From: Bacillus sp. A301a_S52
GTDB lineage: Bacteria > Bacillota > Bacilli > Bacillales > Salisediminibacteriaceae
Direction: 5' to 3'
Assembly: GCA_024701455.1 (NCBI GenBank)
Contig: JABXYP010000001.1
Coordinates: 500,001-564,000, forward strand
Length of the DNA stretch: 64,000 bases
The number at the start of each line of letters is the position of its first letter. Within the stretch, counting starts at the first letter, position 1. A model generated the notes under the pieces. That model worked only from the letters and a program-made list of their open reading frames with translations. It did not search any database and had not been told where the DNA came from. The position numbers and the translations under genes are program-made. Below, one piece after another: positions 7,753 to 18,960 of this stretch.

Positions 7753-9717
7753 ATGAGTGAAGTGACATCGAGTAAACGAGAGAATTTTGAGCAAATATAT
7801 CGGTTTGTAGAAGAAAAACGTTTTGAAAAAAACAAGGTGGACTTTTGGATTCCGAAAACATGGAATGAAATCGACTATGGGGATGCTGAAAGGGAGCAAT
7901 CTGGGCAGATCAAAGTGAACCCTTTTCATTTTTTCTTTTCATTATTTCAATATATATCGGATGGCTCTAACAATCAAAACGATAAACAAACGTTAGAATA
8001 TCGAGAGCCAACCATCTATTCATCGCTTGTAAGGTACACGGCGGCATGGGATTATAATCGAGATGGTCATATTGAATCAGGAACTTTTTTACGGATGATT
8101 ATTTTATTACCCCTATTGAAAAAAATGGGGGTAAACATCCTATACCTACTTCCTGTTAATGAATATAGTGACATGTATCCAAAAGGTGACTTAGGATCTC
8201 CTTATGCAATTAAAAATTATTTTCATTTGGATGTAAACTTACATGACCCTCTCTTAGATGATTTAAAAGGGTTTACGATTCATCAGGAATTTAAAGCTTT
8301 GGTAGAAGCGTGTCACATGCAGGGCATAAAAGTTGTTCAAGATTTTATCCCAAAAACGGCGGCCAGGAACAGCGCATTACTATATGATCATCCGGATTGG
8401 TTCTATTGGATCTATAAAAAATATGAAAGTGGATTTCGGCCGCCAAAAATACCAGGGGTAGGTGTATTCGAAGAATGTACGCATGCCCACCTCGAACGGG
8501 TATATACAGCTCTTGAGACAGAGGGACATTTAAGAAAATTTTCCTCTTCACCAGATGTGATAAATCCAGAGTTGTGGGATAAATTGAAAAAACAATCGAC
8601 ACAAACGGGAGAAGATTTACTAGAGTTAATAGAAAGGGAGTTTGAGATTACGACAGCACCAGCACATTCAGATTGGATAAACGACGAACAACCTGTATGG
8701 ACAGATATTACTTTTTTAAGGTTTTATTTAGATGTGGCACCAGAAGTACGTCCCTATTTGGACTCACATCAACCCCCTTATGTACTATTCGATACGATAA
8801 AATCAAATCTGTTTCCAGGAGAAGTGCCTAACCATTTACTTTGGGAGCTTTTAGAAGAAGTCATCACATTTAATTTAGTAGAGTACGGGGTTGATGGATT
8901 TAGAATAGATATTGGGCATGCTTTACCAGTGCCCTTGTTGCAACACTTGTTTCACATTGTACGAGAAGAGAAGCCGGATGCAATTTTAATTAGTGAAGAG
9001 CTTTTTAACAAAAATCATAAGAGGACGTTTGAATATGGTTACACCATGATGCTTGGTAGTGGCTGGGAGATGATGACTAGGTTGAACAAGCCGGATCTTA
9101 TTGGCTATATCAAAGAGTTACCATCATTAAAGTTGCCTATATTTGCTTGTTCCGAAACAGCCGATACACCGAGAATAGTTAGTAGACCCGGTGGAGTGAA
9201 ATTGGCACGGGCTATGGCAGTATTTAATCATTTTCTACCAAATGGTGTTCCGTTTATTACGACGGGGCAAGAAGTAAATGAACGACAACCGTTGAATTGT
9301 GGACTCTCAGATAATACTGGTGGGGAAAGTATCCCAAGAGCTTTTTTCAATAAAATGATCATTGATTGGAACAATCAAGGTGCTCCTGCGATGATTCACC
9401 TATTTAAAAGTTTAGATACATGTAAAAAAAAGCATCGAGACTTATTGCTCGTCGAAAATTTTTTTGTGGCAGACTCGCCTGAGGAACTGGTAATCTATGG
9501 CTATGAAAATGAAGAGCACGTACTACTCTTATGTTTAAATATAGGGGATCAAAGATCTTATGTAACACTAAACCAAATTGTTTTTTCATATTTTTCTTAT
9601 GACATGATGATTCATACAGAAGAACAAATTGCCAAGCGAAGTGTTAATCATAGCGAGCTTATCAGGATTAATCCACTTCAAGCTGTCATTTTTACAGGAA
9701 TGAAAAGTGTGGAGTGA
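7753..9717 (+). CDS. Atypical GH13-family protein, distantly GlgE-like
   Basis: A 654-residue cytoplasmic protein without a signal peptide. The barrel is recognisable from GVDGFRIDIGHALP (nucleophile Asp386) and ILISEELF (acid/base Glu415). Region I (QDFIPKTAARNS) lacks the usual Asn-His. Region IV reads ACSETADTPR, so the His of the normal His-Asp pair is absent. This layout is closer to maltosyltransferase GlgE or a remote GH13 group than to amylases. The ATG at 7753 was preferred over GTG 7738 because AGAGGTGGGG is correctly spaced. It closes the four-gene cluster and may glycosylate or hydrolyse the cluster product. No assigned function can be claimed. Confidence 0.75.
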   Translation: MSEVTSSKRENFEQIYRFVEEKRFEKNKVDFWIPKTWNEIDYGDAEREQSGQIKVNPFHFFFSLFQYISDGSNNQNDKQTLEYREPTIYSSLVRYTAAWDYNRDGHIESGTFLRMIILLPLLKKMGVNILYLLPVNEYSDMYPKGDLGSPYAIKNYFHLDVNLHDPLLDDLKGFTIHQEFKALVEACHMQGIKVVQDFIPKTAARNSALLYDHPDWFYWIYKKYESGFRPPKIPGVGVFEECTHAHLERVYTALETEGHLRKFSSSPDVINPELWDKLKKQSTQTGEDLLELIEREFEITTAPAHSDWINDEQPVWTDITFLRFYLDVAPEVRPYLDSHQPPYVLFDTIKSNLFPGEVPNHLLWELLEEVITFNLVEYGVDGFRIDIGHALPVPLLQHLFHIVREEKPDAILISEELFNKNHKRTFEYGYTMMLGSGWEMMTRLNKPDLIGYIKELPSLKLPIFACSETADTPRIVSRPGGVKLARAMAVFNHFLPNGVPFITTGQEVNERQPLNCGLSDNTGGESIPRAFFNKMIIDWNNQGAPAMIHLFKSLDTCKKKHRDLLLVENFFVADSPEELVIYGYENEEHVLLLCLNIGDQRSYVTLNQIVFSYFSYDMMIHTEEQIAKRSVNHSELIRINPLQAVIFTGMKSVE

Positions 9718-9822
9718 GTGTTGTTCATTATTCATAGAGTCTGGTTCACACTGAAAAAAGTTCTGATTTCGTTATAGTGTACATTAACATATAGAACAAG
9801 GAAGTTAAAGGGGTACAACAAT

Positions 9823-11181
9823 ATGGATAAGACGTTTTTGAAAACGGTATTAGCGATAGCTATACCGGTTTCTTTACAAGGTGTCATTATGGCCTCACTT
9901 AATATGACAGACCAAGTAATGATTGGTCAACTAGGTGATGCATCGATCTCTGCGGTAGGTATTTCAAATAAACTCTTTCGAATTTTGCTATTTGTTTTAA
10001 CAGGTATAGCCTCAGGTGTATCTATTTATGTGGCACAATACTGGGGAAGTAAAGATCGATCAAGGGTTAAGCAAGTGTTGGGCTTGGGCTTAGTCATTGG
10101 TGGCGCGATTTGTTTGCCCTTTGCCATCATGATATTCTTTTTCAACCAGCAGATAATGAGTTTGTTTACGAAGGATATGGCCATTATCGAAGCAGGAAGT
10201 ATCTACTTGCAAATTGTCAGTTTAAGTTATATACCAATGATGTTAACGGTCATCTATTCAGCTGTTTTACGGAGTACACGACATGCCCAATTGCCTATGA
10301 TTATGAGCGGTGTTTCTGTTGGGCTCAATGTATTATTGAATTACATGCTTATTTTCGGAAATTTTGGTTTGCCTGAATTAGGTATTCAAGGGGCTGCAGT
10401 TGGAACATTCATTGCACGAACAATTGAATTTACCATGATGCTGGCTATTATATATGTCCGTCGCCTACCAGGTGCCTATTCCATTTTGAACGTGTTTCAA
10501 ATTGATAAAGTTTTAATGAAAAAATTCGCTATCACTACCTACCCCATTGTGTTAACTGAATTCTTTTGGGCAACAGGTGAAGCAACGTACGGTGTGGTTT
10601 ATGGACGGATGGGAACGAGTGAGATTACAGCAATGGCTGTATCAGAACCGATTCAATTATTAAGTATTGGCTTAGCATCTGGTATTGCAAGTGCCGCTAC
10701 CGTTTTAGTAGGAAATTTGTTAGGTGGCAATCAGAATGATGAGGCATTTTTATATGCCAAACGATTGTTTAAAATGGGTTTGATCGTTACGATCAGCTTA
10801 TCTGGTTTGATTATTTTATGCGCAAGTGTATATGTGTCGTTGTATCAAATTTCTCCTGAAGCACATGATCTTTCCATTGCCGTTATTATTGTTTTTGCAC
10901 TATTATTTTGGGTCAAAGTGTCAAATATGATTGTGGCTCATGGTGTTTTAGCTAGTGGAGGTGATACAAAATATTTGCTTGTAATTGATACGACAACGAC
11001 TTGGGGATTTGGGGTACCTGTAGCATTCATATCTGCGTTTATGTTTGGGTTGCCAGTCTACTGGGTGTATTTCCTGCTTACATTAGAAGAAGTCATTCGA
11101 CTGGGACTTGGATTAAGAAGACTCTATTCGAAGAAGTGGATTCGTAATTTAGTAGAACCTCAAAAAGATATAAGTGGGTAA
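9823..11181 (+). CDS. MATE family efflux transporter
   Basis: A 452-residue integral membrane protein with about 12 hydrophobic segments in two homologous halves. The start (IPVSLQGVIMASLNMTDQ) and the repeated LGDASISAVGISN-type segments match MATE/NorM exporters, which use Na+ or H+ gradients to expel organic cations and drugs. It begins 105 bp after the GH13 gene on the same strand, with an AAAGGGG site. It could export the product of the upstream cluster, but it may have its own promoter in the gap, so membership is uncertain. Confidence 0.88.
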   Translation: MDKTFLKTVLAIAIPVSLQGVIMASLNMTDQVMIGQLGDASISAVGISNKLFRILLFVLTGIASGVSIYVAQYWGSKDRSRVKQVLGLGLVIGGAICLPFAIMIFFFNQQIMSLFTKDMAIIEAGSIYLQIVSLSYIPMMLTVIYSAVLRSTRHAQLPMIMSGVSVGLNVLLNYMLIFGNFGLPELGIQGAAVGTFIARTIEFTMMLAIIYVRRLPGAYSILNVFQIDKVLMKKFAITTYPIVLTEFFWATGEATYGVVYGRMGTSEITAMAVSEPIQLLSIGLASGIASAATVLVGNLLGGNQNDEAFLYAKRLFKMGLIVTISLSGLIILCASVYVSLYQISPEAHDLSIAVIIVFALLFWVKVSNMIVAHGVLASGGDTKYLLVIDTTTTWGFGVPVAFISAFMFGLPVYWVYFLLTLEEVIRLGLGLRRLYSKKWIRNLVEPQKDISG

Positions 11182-11293
11182 ATTCTGGACATATCCAAAA
11201 GAAAATATAGGGTCGTGGCGTGTAGATTTAAGGGCAAAATTATATAGTTGAAAGGGTGTGAACTTAGGGATAGAGGTTTGATTCCCACTTCCA

Positions 11294-11442
11294 TATCACA
11301 GGTCAGTAAAAGCCCAGTTCAAAAAAGAGAGAAGTGCTGAATCTATTAAGACGGGGGATGACGGATGCTCGTGTCCTGATTCATTCAACTACCACTCAGT
11401 GGGGGAAGAACGAAAACTTCCACTGATTGTAGATTTGTTTTA
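11294..11442 (+). repeat. R1 interspersed repeat, copy 1 (full length, diverged)
   Basis: It runs from TATCACAGGTCAGT to GATTTGTTTTA and retains both hairpin regions. The arms CAGTGGGGGAAG and CTTCCACTG make hairpin 2. The 11182-11740 gap holds this copy, a hairpin at 11531-11559 and an R2 segment. No gene is seen there. Confidence 0.7.
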
Positions 11443-11530
11443 AAAGAGATGTGGTCGCTTCAGATCCCTTATCTTCATTTAGCCTTTACAATTGAGATAC
11501 CATCCTTTATAAACAACTAGGTATAGTTAA

Positions 11531-11559
11531 AATGCTCAGAGTACTAAGCTCTGAGCATT
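11531..11559. terminator. Hairpin terminator candidate
   Basis: AATGCTCAGAG (11531-11541) pairs perfectly with CTCTGAGCATT (11549-11559). The following TTGTCTT is only weakly T-rich. It lies between the convergent MATE and AraC genes. Confidence 0.6.
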
Positions 11560-11674
11560 GTTGTCTTAATAAATTGACCGATTATTAGGTGAAGGTGGTG
11601 ATAAGGTAGTTGCTGCTTTAATCTTACATGTTTTCCTCGCCTTACCGTTAGTGTAAGTGAGGACTGTTAGTCAG

Positions 11675-11724
11675 GTGGCGTCGAGAAGTCATCTCAATGT
11701 GTCAGCAAGCTGAAACGAGTTCAC
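11675..11724 (+). repeat. Interspersed repeat family R2, copy 2
   Basis: GTGGCGTCGAGAAGTCATCT, then AGCTGAAACGAGTTCAC, matches 1824-1880 with a few substitutions and a small deletion. It sits immediately downstream of the AraC gene (minus strand). Confidence 0.45.
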
Positions 11725-11740
11725 TCTTCACTTGCTTCTT

Positions 11741-12580
11741 TTAATCTAAAGAATGATAATATTTGGCGCGAAACTCTTTAGGAGAGAGGTTAAACTTCTT
11801 TTTGAATACTTTATAAAAGTAATTGTAATTTTGAAAGCCACAAGATTCTGCGAGATGTTGGAGATGGTAGTGTCCAAGCATAATGCGTTCGCGAGCTATA
11901 TCTAAACGAAGGTCTAACGTGTATTGAATAATGCTTTTACCAAATGCCATTTTAAATAATGTAGTCGTACGAGAAACGCTTAAGTTTACGTGTTTGGCAA
12001 CATCCTCAACTTTAAATGGGGTAGTGATATTTTTCTCAATAAATTGTTTCATTTGACAAGCGATAAAGAAATGACCATTAAAGGACAGTTGGTTGGATAT
12101 TATACAATCGATCGTCAGGCAGAGCGCTTTTGATAAGTGATCACAGATTTCTTTGCTTTCGTCTCCACGTCTTAAATGTTCGTGGGTTAGCTGACGGAAA
12201 TAAGTAATAATACCTTGGTTTAAAGGCACTTTTAGCTTGGATGGGCGTTCCATTTTTTGTGCCCATTGGTCTATCCATGCCCCCTTCAGAAACAGAAAAT
12301 AATCGAAGCTATACACTCTCTTTGTCTGATCAAGTTGCACCTGGGGATTAATCATTAATCTATATGGGCGACCTGGGGGAACAATGATAAAATCCCCTGC
12401 TTTAAGCACTTCTAGGTTATCTGCATCCATTGAGGTGTATTTAGCAATTCCTTCATTCTGTATCCTGAACAAGTAACTATCCATCTTTTCTATATACATA
12501 TCATATGGCTGTGTGTGTTCAGCATATCCGGCTCCTAATATGTTGTTTCTCTCATGAGAAGTATTAGACATAGACTTCAT
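11741..12580 (-). CDS. AraC-family transcriptional regulator (paralogue 1)
   Basis: A 279-residue protein with an N-terminal cupin-like sensing region (FIIVPPGRPYRLM near residue 65) and a C-terminal pair of helix-turn-helix motifs. The last 40 residues carry the AraC signature ending in FKKKFNLSPKEFRAKY. It is clearly related to the regulator at 15371-16141: both share a KG-W-ID-W segment, an SKALCL-type stretch, and LSVSR at the first recognition helix. The two flank the neopullulanase gene, so control of alpha-glucan genes is likely. Start ATG 12580 follows GTGAGGT; ATG 12568 is a possible alternative. Confidence 0.86.
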   Translation of the reverse strand: MKSMSNTSHERNNILGAGYAEHTQPYDMYIEKMDSYLFRIQNEGIAKYTSMDADNLEVLKAGDFIIVPPGRPYRLMINPQVQLDQTKRVYSFDYFLFLKGAWIDQWAQKMERPSKLKVPLNQGIITYFRQLTHEHLRRGDESKEICDHLSKALCLTIDCIISNQLSFNGHFFIACQMKQFIEKNITTPFKVEDVAKHVNLSVSRTTTLFKMAFGKSIIQYTLDLRLDIARERIMLGHYHLQHLAESCGFQNYNYFYKVFKKKFNLSPKEFRAKYYHSLD

Positions 12581-12961
12581 TTACCTCACGCTTTCAGTCA
12601 TTTTCAAGACTTTTTTGTTATGATCGTCAGCACCACGTAACGAGAAATGAAGCTCTTCAGTCTCCTAAAAGATAAAGCGTATGACTATTGCTTGTTTTAA
12701 ATGTTGCTGAATCGGATATAAATCATTCAATCTCTCCCATTACACCCTGAACTATTTAAATAGGCATTTTTCATCAGTTGCTAATAAACGCAATTTTTTC
12801 ATAAGAGGTCTTAACATGACGTGAAACGATGCTCTAAGGCTGGGGGGCAATCAAAGGGTACAACAAATTGAACGAATATTTCGAAAATTATAGTTGCTTG
12901 AATGGCATTCACAACTGAATTTTCAACACAAACAATGATAAATGATCTATACTACATGGCT

Positions 12962-14904
<1,943 letters not shown>

Positions 14905-14935
14905 TTAATAATCCTTTGTACGTTTGTTAACTGAG

Positions 14936-15049
14936 TTTTATCACAGGTAATCGTCCGTAAACCTCTTGGCCCTAAATAAAGCGAAGAGCTAAACCTTTAC
15001 AGGCGGGAGATAACGGACGCTAATGTCCTGATTGAAAGTTTGCTTTATA
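14936..15049 (+). repeat. R1 interspersed repeat, copy 3 (short form without hairpin 2)
   Basis: It starts GTTTTATCACAGGTAATCGTCCG and jumps from GTCCTGATT directly to GAAAGTTTGCTTTATA. The missing internal part corresponds to deletion between two TGATT repeats of the long form. It lies just upstream of the neopullulanase gene, so that gene's promoter is either inside it or very close. Confidence 0.8.
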
Positions 15050-15350
15050 ATCTTCTTAGAGTGTAATTATGATAAATATGATTCTATAATAGGGGAAAAA
15101 TTCACATATAACTATAGATTATTTAATAAAAACATATACTATTTGGCTATTGATGTGTTATATTTCTCGGTTCATTAGATTTTTAACTCTCAATAGAAAA
15201 AAGAAAAAGGGCAGTAAGCCGCCACCTGAAAACTTAGATGTTGAAAAGTTTAGGTGGGGGATTACTCCCCTAAAAGTCCATATAGAACTCTTGTAGGTAA
15301 AACTCACAATTAACTTTTTGGACATGTGGCTATGGACTAACAGTCAGGTC

Positions 15351-15374
15351 GCACTGATTGAAAGCTCGTTTTAT
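15351..15374 (+). repeat. R1 interspersed repeat, copy 4 (3' end only)
   Basis: GCACTGATTGAAAGCTCGTTTTATT matches the right end of R1. It supplies the stop codon (15371-15373 on the minus strand) of the neighbouring AraC gene. The adjoining 15050-15350 stretch contains a TTAGGTGGGGGATTACTCCCC block but no gene. Confidence 0.6.
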
Positions 15375-16141
15375 TCCTGGCGTCTATATTCTCCAGGTGA
15401 TATCCCATACTTCTTTTTAAATACTCTATGAAAATAGGGGTAAGTGCCAAAACCACAGTTTTCAGCTATATGCTCCAGTGTCATCGTCGTATATTTCATT
15501 TGATTAATCGCTGTAGATAACCGTATGTCTACAGCATATTCGATGATTGTTTTACCAACACAGCTTTTAAACAGATGGGCAGCTCGAGAGACACTCAGAT
15601 CCGCAGATTGTGCTACATCTTCCACCTTAAATGTGTTCGTAGCATGCTCTTCAATATATCGTAGCATTCGTGTGACTGGATAAGGGCGGCTGACCAATGA
15701 GGCTGTTTCATGAACAGCACGTTCGAGTGATAAACAGAGTGCTTTTAGTAAGTATCCAGAGAGTTCCTTATCTTCTTCGCCTGACGGTCTACGTTCTTCA
15801 ACAATTAGGTGTCGCCATAATGCAAGCAGTTTTTCATCTAAGTTAATTTGAGAGAAGGTTGGTTTCTCAGAACGTTTCCACCATTCATCGATCCAAGTGC
15901 CTTTACATATTAAATGATAGTCCCCGCTATTTTGGCTGCCTGCAATTGTTATTTCATAAAGATCTCCAGGTCTTGTTAATAGGAGGCCACCTTTTTTGAG
16001 AGGCATCTTTCTATTATTAACAACAATTTCGCAAAATCCTTCTGTTTGTAAGCGGATAAGATAACTCGATAATTCGGATTTAGGTTGGGAATAACCTTTT
16101 GTGTGATGGGAATAACCGCAAAAACCAATATGCATCGTCAT
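15371..16141 (-). CDS. AraC-family transcriptional regulator (paralogue 2)
   Basis: A 256-residue regulator with an N-terminal sensing domain (LLLTRPGDLYEITI near residue 54) and C-terminal AraC double helix-turn-helix ending FKKKYGISPGEYRRQE. It is paralogous to the regulator at 11741-12580 across its whole length. The ATG at 16141 lies eight bases after GGGGAGG. Its position upstream of the neopullulanase gene in the same orientation suggests it controls that gene or the amylase. The stop codon falls in an R1 repeat end. Confidence 0.86.
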   Translation of the reverse strand: MTMHIGFCGYSHHTKGYSQPKSELSSYLIRLQTEGFCEIVVNNRKMPLKKGGLLLTRPGDLYEITIAGSQNSGDYHLICKGTWIDEWWKRSEKPTFSQINLDEKLLALWRHLIVEERRPSGEEDKELSGYLLKALCLSLERAVHETASLVSRPYPVTRMLRYIEEHATNTFKVEDVAQSADLSVSRAAHLFKSCVGKTIIEYAVDIRLSTAINQMKYTTMTLEHIAENCGFGTYPYFHRVFKKKYGISPGEYRRQE

Positions 16142-16360
16142 AAGTTAAGCCTCCCCTTTCTGAACTGATTCAGAACCCTTACACCCATAGCTTAATGCAT
16201 TCAATAGAAAGACTAATACGGTTTTTTCATTAGCCTCGTATAGTTAGTGTAGCTCAAATTTTACTAGCTAGATATAGCTTATTTGGTCTGAATGATTGAA
16301 AGGGTACTAGTTGTTCAATGACAGACTGTACAAGTTTGTACTTTAATAGTTGTTTTTACG

Positions 16361-16417
16361 AAGAGATTTATCTCTCTATTTTGAAGCGGGAGTTTACGGA
16401 CGGTTTTCTGTGATAAA
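16361..16417 (-). repeat. R1 interspersed repeat, copy 5 (inverted, 5' part only)
   Basis: Read on the minus strand it starts TTTATCACAGAAAACCGTCCG and continues CTCCCGCTTCAAAATAGAGAG. It begins four bases after the T-tract of the antiporter terminator. The right half is absent. The remaining 16142-16360 sequence shows a GTACAA-GT-TTGTAC palindrome at 16328-16341 but no gene. Confidence 0.7.
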
Positions 16418-16421
16418 TGGT

Positions 16422-16454
16422 AAAAAGGCTGTTGAAAAGAAGCCTTTAACAGCC
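16422..16454 (-). terminator. Intrinsic terminator of the antiporter gene
   Basis: On the minus strand GGCTGTT and AACAGCC enclose a 14-base loop and are followed by TTTTT. It lies about 90 bases after the antiporter stop codon. Confidence 0.8.
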
Positions 16455-16540
16455 GGAGTACACAAGAGGGGGAGTTATACAGAGATCATGAACTCCTTTG
16501 TCGTATACTGACTATATCGTTACGTTCAATTTTTCAGCCG

Positions 16541-18016
16541 TTATTTTTTCTTTTCCTCTAACACTTTTTTTAACGGTTCTTTATACTTTGACGAGACGAG
16601 GATATACAAAAAGTCCTTTTCTTTAATTTCTGTTTCACCGTATGGCGTAATCAATGTTTCGTCCCTTACAATGGCACTAATATTCGCTTTTTGTGGAAAG
16701 GATATTTCGTGTAATTTTTTTCCTACAATAGCTGACTGCTTCGTCGTTTTAAACTGGATCATTTCTGCATTTGCTTTCCCCATCGAAATAAGTTCAATGG
16801 AATGGTGTGGATTGTCTTTGACAGGCCCAGTAAGCTTTAATTTTTCTGCTAAATAGGTAATACTAGAGCCTTGAATGAGCGTAGATGTTAAGACGATAAA
16901 GAACACCACATTAAAGAAGAGTTGGGAGTTTTCTAACCCGGCTACAATAGGGAACGTCGCAAGTACGATTGGCACAGCTCCACGTAAACCTGCCCATGAA
17001 AGGAATAGCTTTTCTTTCAGTTTGTATGACATTCCCATTGTTGATAAAAAGACAGCAGCTGGACGGGCAATGATCATAAGTATAAATGATAATAGCAGGC
17101 CATTCAAAATCACAGTTGCGGTGAAAAGCTGACCAGGGAATACGAAGAGACCGAGAATGATGAACATAAGGATTTGTGCCATCCAAGCGAAGCCTTCGTT
17201 AACTTGGAAGATGGCGTAACGGTACGTTAATTCAGAATTACCTACAACTAATGCGGCAGCGTAAACAGCGAGAAAGCCACTTGCTTCAACATATGAAGCA
17301 AGGCTGAATGTGAGTAACGCAAAGGCGACAGCAAACAGTGGGTAAAGGCCACTAGATTCTAATTTAATTCGGTTTATTGACCAAGAAGCCACTTTCCCTA
17401 GTAACAGACCAACCCCAAGACCGACCCCCATTTGCCAAAAAAACGCAGGTATCAACGTCCATATACTCGTATCCGGGTAACGTATAAGCTCAATAAATGA
17501 GAGTGTCAAAAAGACAGCCATGGGATCATTTGCACCTGATTCTGCCTCAAGTGTAGCGCCCATTCGAGCTTTAATGTTACGTTCCTTTAAAGTAGCAAAA
17601 ACAGCAGCCGCATCTGTAGAGCCAACGATGGCACCGAACAAAAAGGCTTCAAGGAAAGTCACATCAAAAATCAAATAGGCAGCAAAGCCAATGATACCTG
17701 AGGTGAACAGCACACCGAGTGTGGCAAGAGAAATAGCAGGTAAGGCGATAGGACGCACAGTGGACCATTTCGTTTGCAGACCACCTTCAAATAAGATGAT
17801 GATAAGGGCAAAAACACCAATTGTTTGTGCCATTTGTGGATTGTCAAAATAAATAATCCCAAGCCCATCACTACCAATCATCATCCCCACAAGAATAAAT
17901 AATACAAGGGCTGGAACTCCCAAACGATTAGAAAACTTTGCAACGAGTACACCACTAATTAAGATAAAAGCGCCTAGAAAAATGAACGCTTCAGTCGAGA
18001 ATGTTTCTAAAAACAA
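16541..18016 (-). CDS. Cation/proton antiporter, CPA1 NhaP2/CvrA type, with RCK_C (TrkA-C) domain
   Basis: A 491-residue protein with 12 or so membrane segments over residues 1-395. It has the CPA1 core with GSTDAAAVFATL and ESGANDP, which contain the transport aspartates. A C-terminal cytoplasmic RCK_C domain (KTTKQSAIVGKKLHEI to the end) follows and probably senses nucleotides. These proteins exchange K+ or Na+ for protons and serve pH and ion homeostasis. The start is TTG at 18016, preceded by GGGAGGGG. It is followed by its own terminator. The recombinase gene directly upstream (34 bp) is on the same strand. Confidence 0.92.
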   Translation of the reverse strand: MFLETFSTEAFIFLGAFILISGVLVAKFSNRLGVPALVLFILVGMMIGSDGLGIIYFDNPQMAQTIGVFALIIILFEGGLQTKWSTVRPIALPAISLATLGVLFTSGIIGFAAYLIFDVTFLEAFLFGAIVGSTDAAAVFATLKERNIKARMGATLEAESGANDPMAVFLTLSFIELIRYPDTSIWTLIPAFFWQMGVGLGVGLLLGKVASWSINRIKLESSGLYPLFAVAFALLTFSLASYVEASGFLAVYAAALVVGNSELTYRYAIFQVNEGFAWMAQILMFIILGLFVFPGQLFTATVILNGLLLSFILMIIARPAAVFLSTMGMSYKLKEKLFLSWAGLRGAVPIVLATFPIVAGLENSQLFFNVVFFIVLTSTLIQGSSITYLAEKLKLTGPVKDNPHHSIELISMGKANAEMIQFKTTKQSAIVGKKLHEISFPQKANISAIVRDETLITPYGETEIKEKDFLYILVSSKYKEPLKKVLEEKKK

Positions 18017-18050
18017 TTGGCACCCCTCCCTTCTTCAGAATTAAAGGTCA

Positions 18051-18593
18051 CTATAAATTAACGTCTAGTTCAATCGGATTAAATCGGTCGGCATCAATGT
18101 ACCGTCTTGTTTCTGCAGGGGTAGATTGATGGAAGCGTTTTTGAATAAGTGAAATGGCGATCCCTTTACGATAGGCGTGATATCCAAAGGTCTTTCGTAA
18201 TGTATGTGTTCCAATGTTATCTTTTATCCCTGCTTGTCGGGCAACTTCTTGAATCATCCGGTACGCTTGTTGCCTAGTAATGGGAGCCGAGCCTTTCTTT
18301 GATTTAAATAAAAAATCGTCTGATGTATAAGCAGTGTGAGAAAGGTGAAGCTTAAGAGCATCTTTCACACGAGCATTCAAAAATATCGTGTTACCACGAA
18401 TGCTAATAAAAGATGTTAATGTCTCTCCTTCAATCAACATATCGCCAAATGTGAGGGGGAGCATCTCACTAATACGTAATCCGGTATTAATGCCGAGTAC
18501 AAATAAAAGGTGGTCCCGTGTTGATCTTAGCTTAAGGAGTTTTTTCATTAACCGAATTTTTCGGACATCTTTAATCGGGTGAACGTATTCCAT
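18051..18593 (-). CDS. Small tyrosine recombinase / integrase (catalytic domain only)
   Basis: A 180-residue phage-integrase-family protein. The active-site Arg is in TGLRISEM (about residue 40), the HxxR motif is HTLRKTFG, the second His is in RFHQSTPAETRRYI, and its Tyr is the nucleophile. The N-terminal core-binding domain of XerC/D enzymes is missing, so length is about 60 percent of a full recombinase. Such short forms are widespread in Bacillus chromosomes and their targets are unknown. No att-like direct repeats or linked mobile genes were noticed. The ATG at 18593 has a weak GGAGGACA site. Confidence 0.85.
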   Translation of the reverse strand: MEYVHPIKDVRKIRLMKKLLKLRSTRDHLLFVLGINTGLRISEMLPLTFGDMLIEGETLTSFISIRGNTIFLNARVKDALKLHLSHTAYTSDDFLFKSKKGSAPITRQQAYRMIQEVARQAGIKDNIGTHTLRKTFGYHAYRKGIAISLIQKRFHQSTPAETRRYIDADRFNPIELDVNL

Positions 18594-18695
18594 CGTGTCC
18601 TCCGTCTATATAATGTGTCATAACTCTACTTTAACATATTGTTATGTAACTTTAAAAATAAAATGCTCACTCATTATAATGAGTATCAGATTGTC

Positions 18696-18733
18696 GAGAA
18701 ACCCCATGCTTTATTCATAGCTTGGGGTTTCTC
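18696..18733 (+). terminator. Hairpin terminator candidate
   Basis: GAGAAACCCCA pairs perfectly with TGGGGTTTCTC around a 16-base loop; the sequence then runs TGCTTTT. No plus-strand gene is upstream, so its purpose is unclear. Confidence 0.5.
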
Positions 18734-18774
18734 TGCTTTTCATCTTATAAGGTCTCTGATGTAGAGATAAATAC

Positions 18775-18822
18775 AGAAAGCGAATCACCTCGTAGCTAGC
18801 TGAGAGAGGTGGTTCGCTTTCT
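18775..18822 (+). terminator. Strong hairpin terminator without an obvious upstream gene
   Basis: AGAAAGCGAATCACCTC pairs over 17 positions (one G-T) with GAGGTGGTTCGCTTTCT and is followed by TTTTT. In the plus direction nothing is annotated before it, so it may end an unrecognised small RNA. Confidence 0.65.
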
Positions 18823-18960
18823 TTTTGGTGTCCTGAACTGTAGCAATCATAAATTTATCTGCTCGAAGTACTATTTCATTATACTTAAAATATCTGAATG
18901 ATCAGACTTATTAACATAGAAAGATTTAAATAATGAGAGAAGTTGTGTCAATCCACACAA

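Noticed and set aside
18051..18593. Tyrosine recombinase as the integrase of a genomic island
   Set aside because: No attachment-site repeats, tRNA gene or linked mobile genes were found, and short stand-alone recombinases are common in bacilli.
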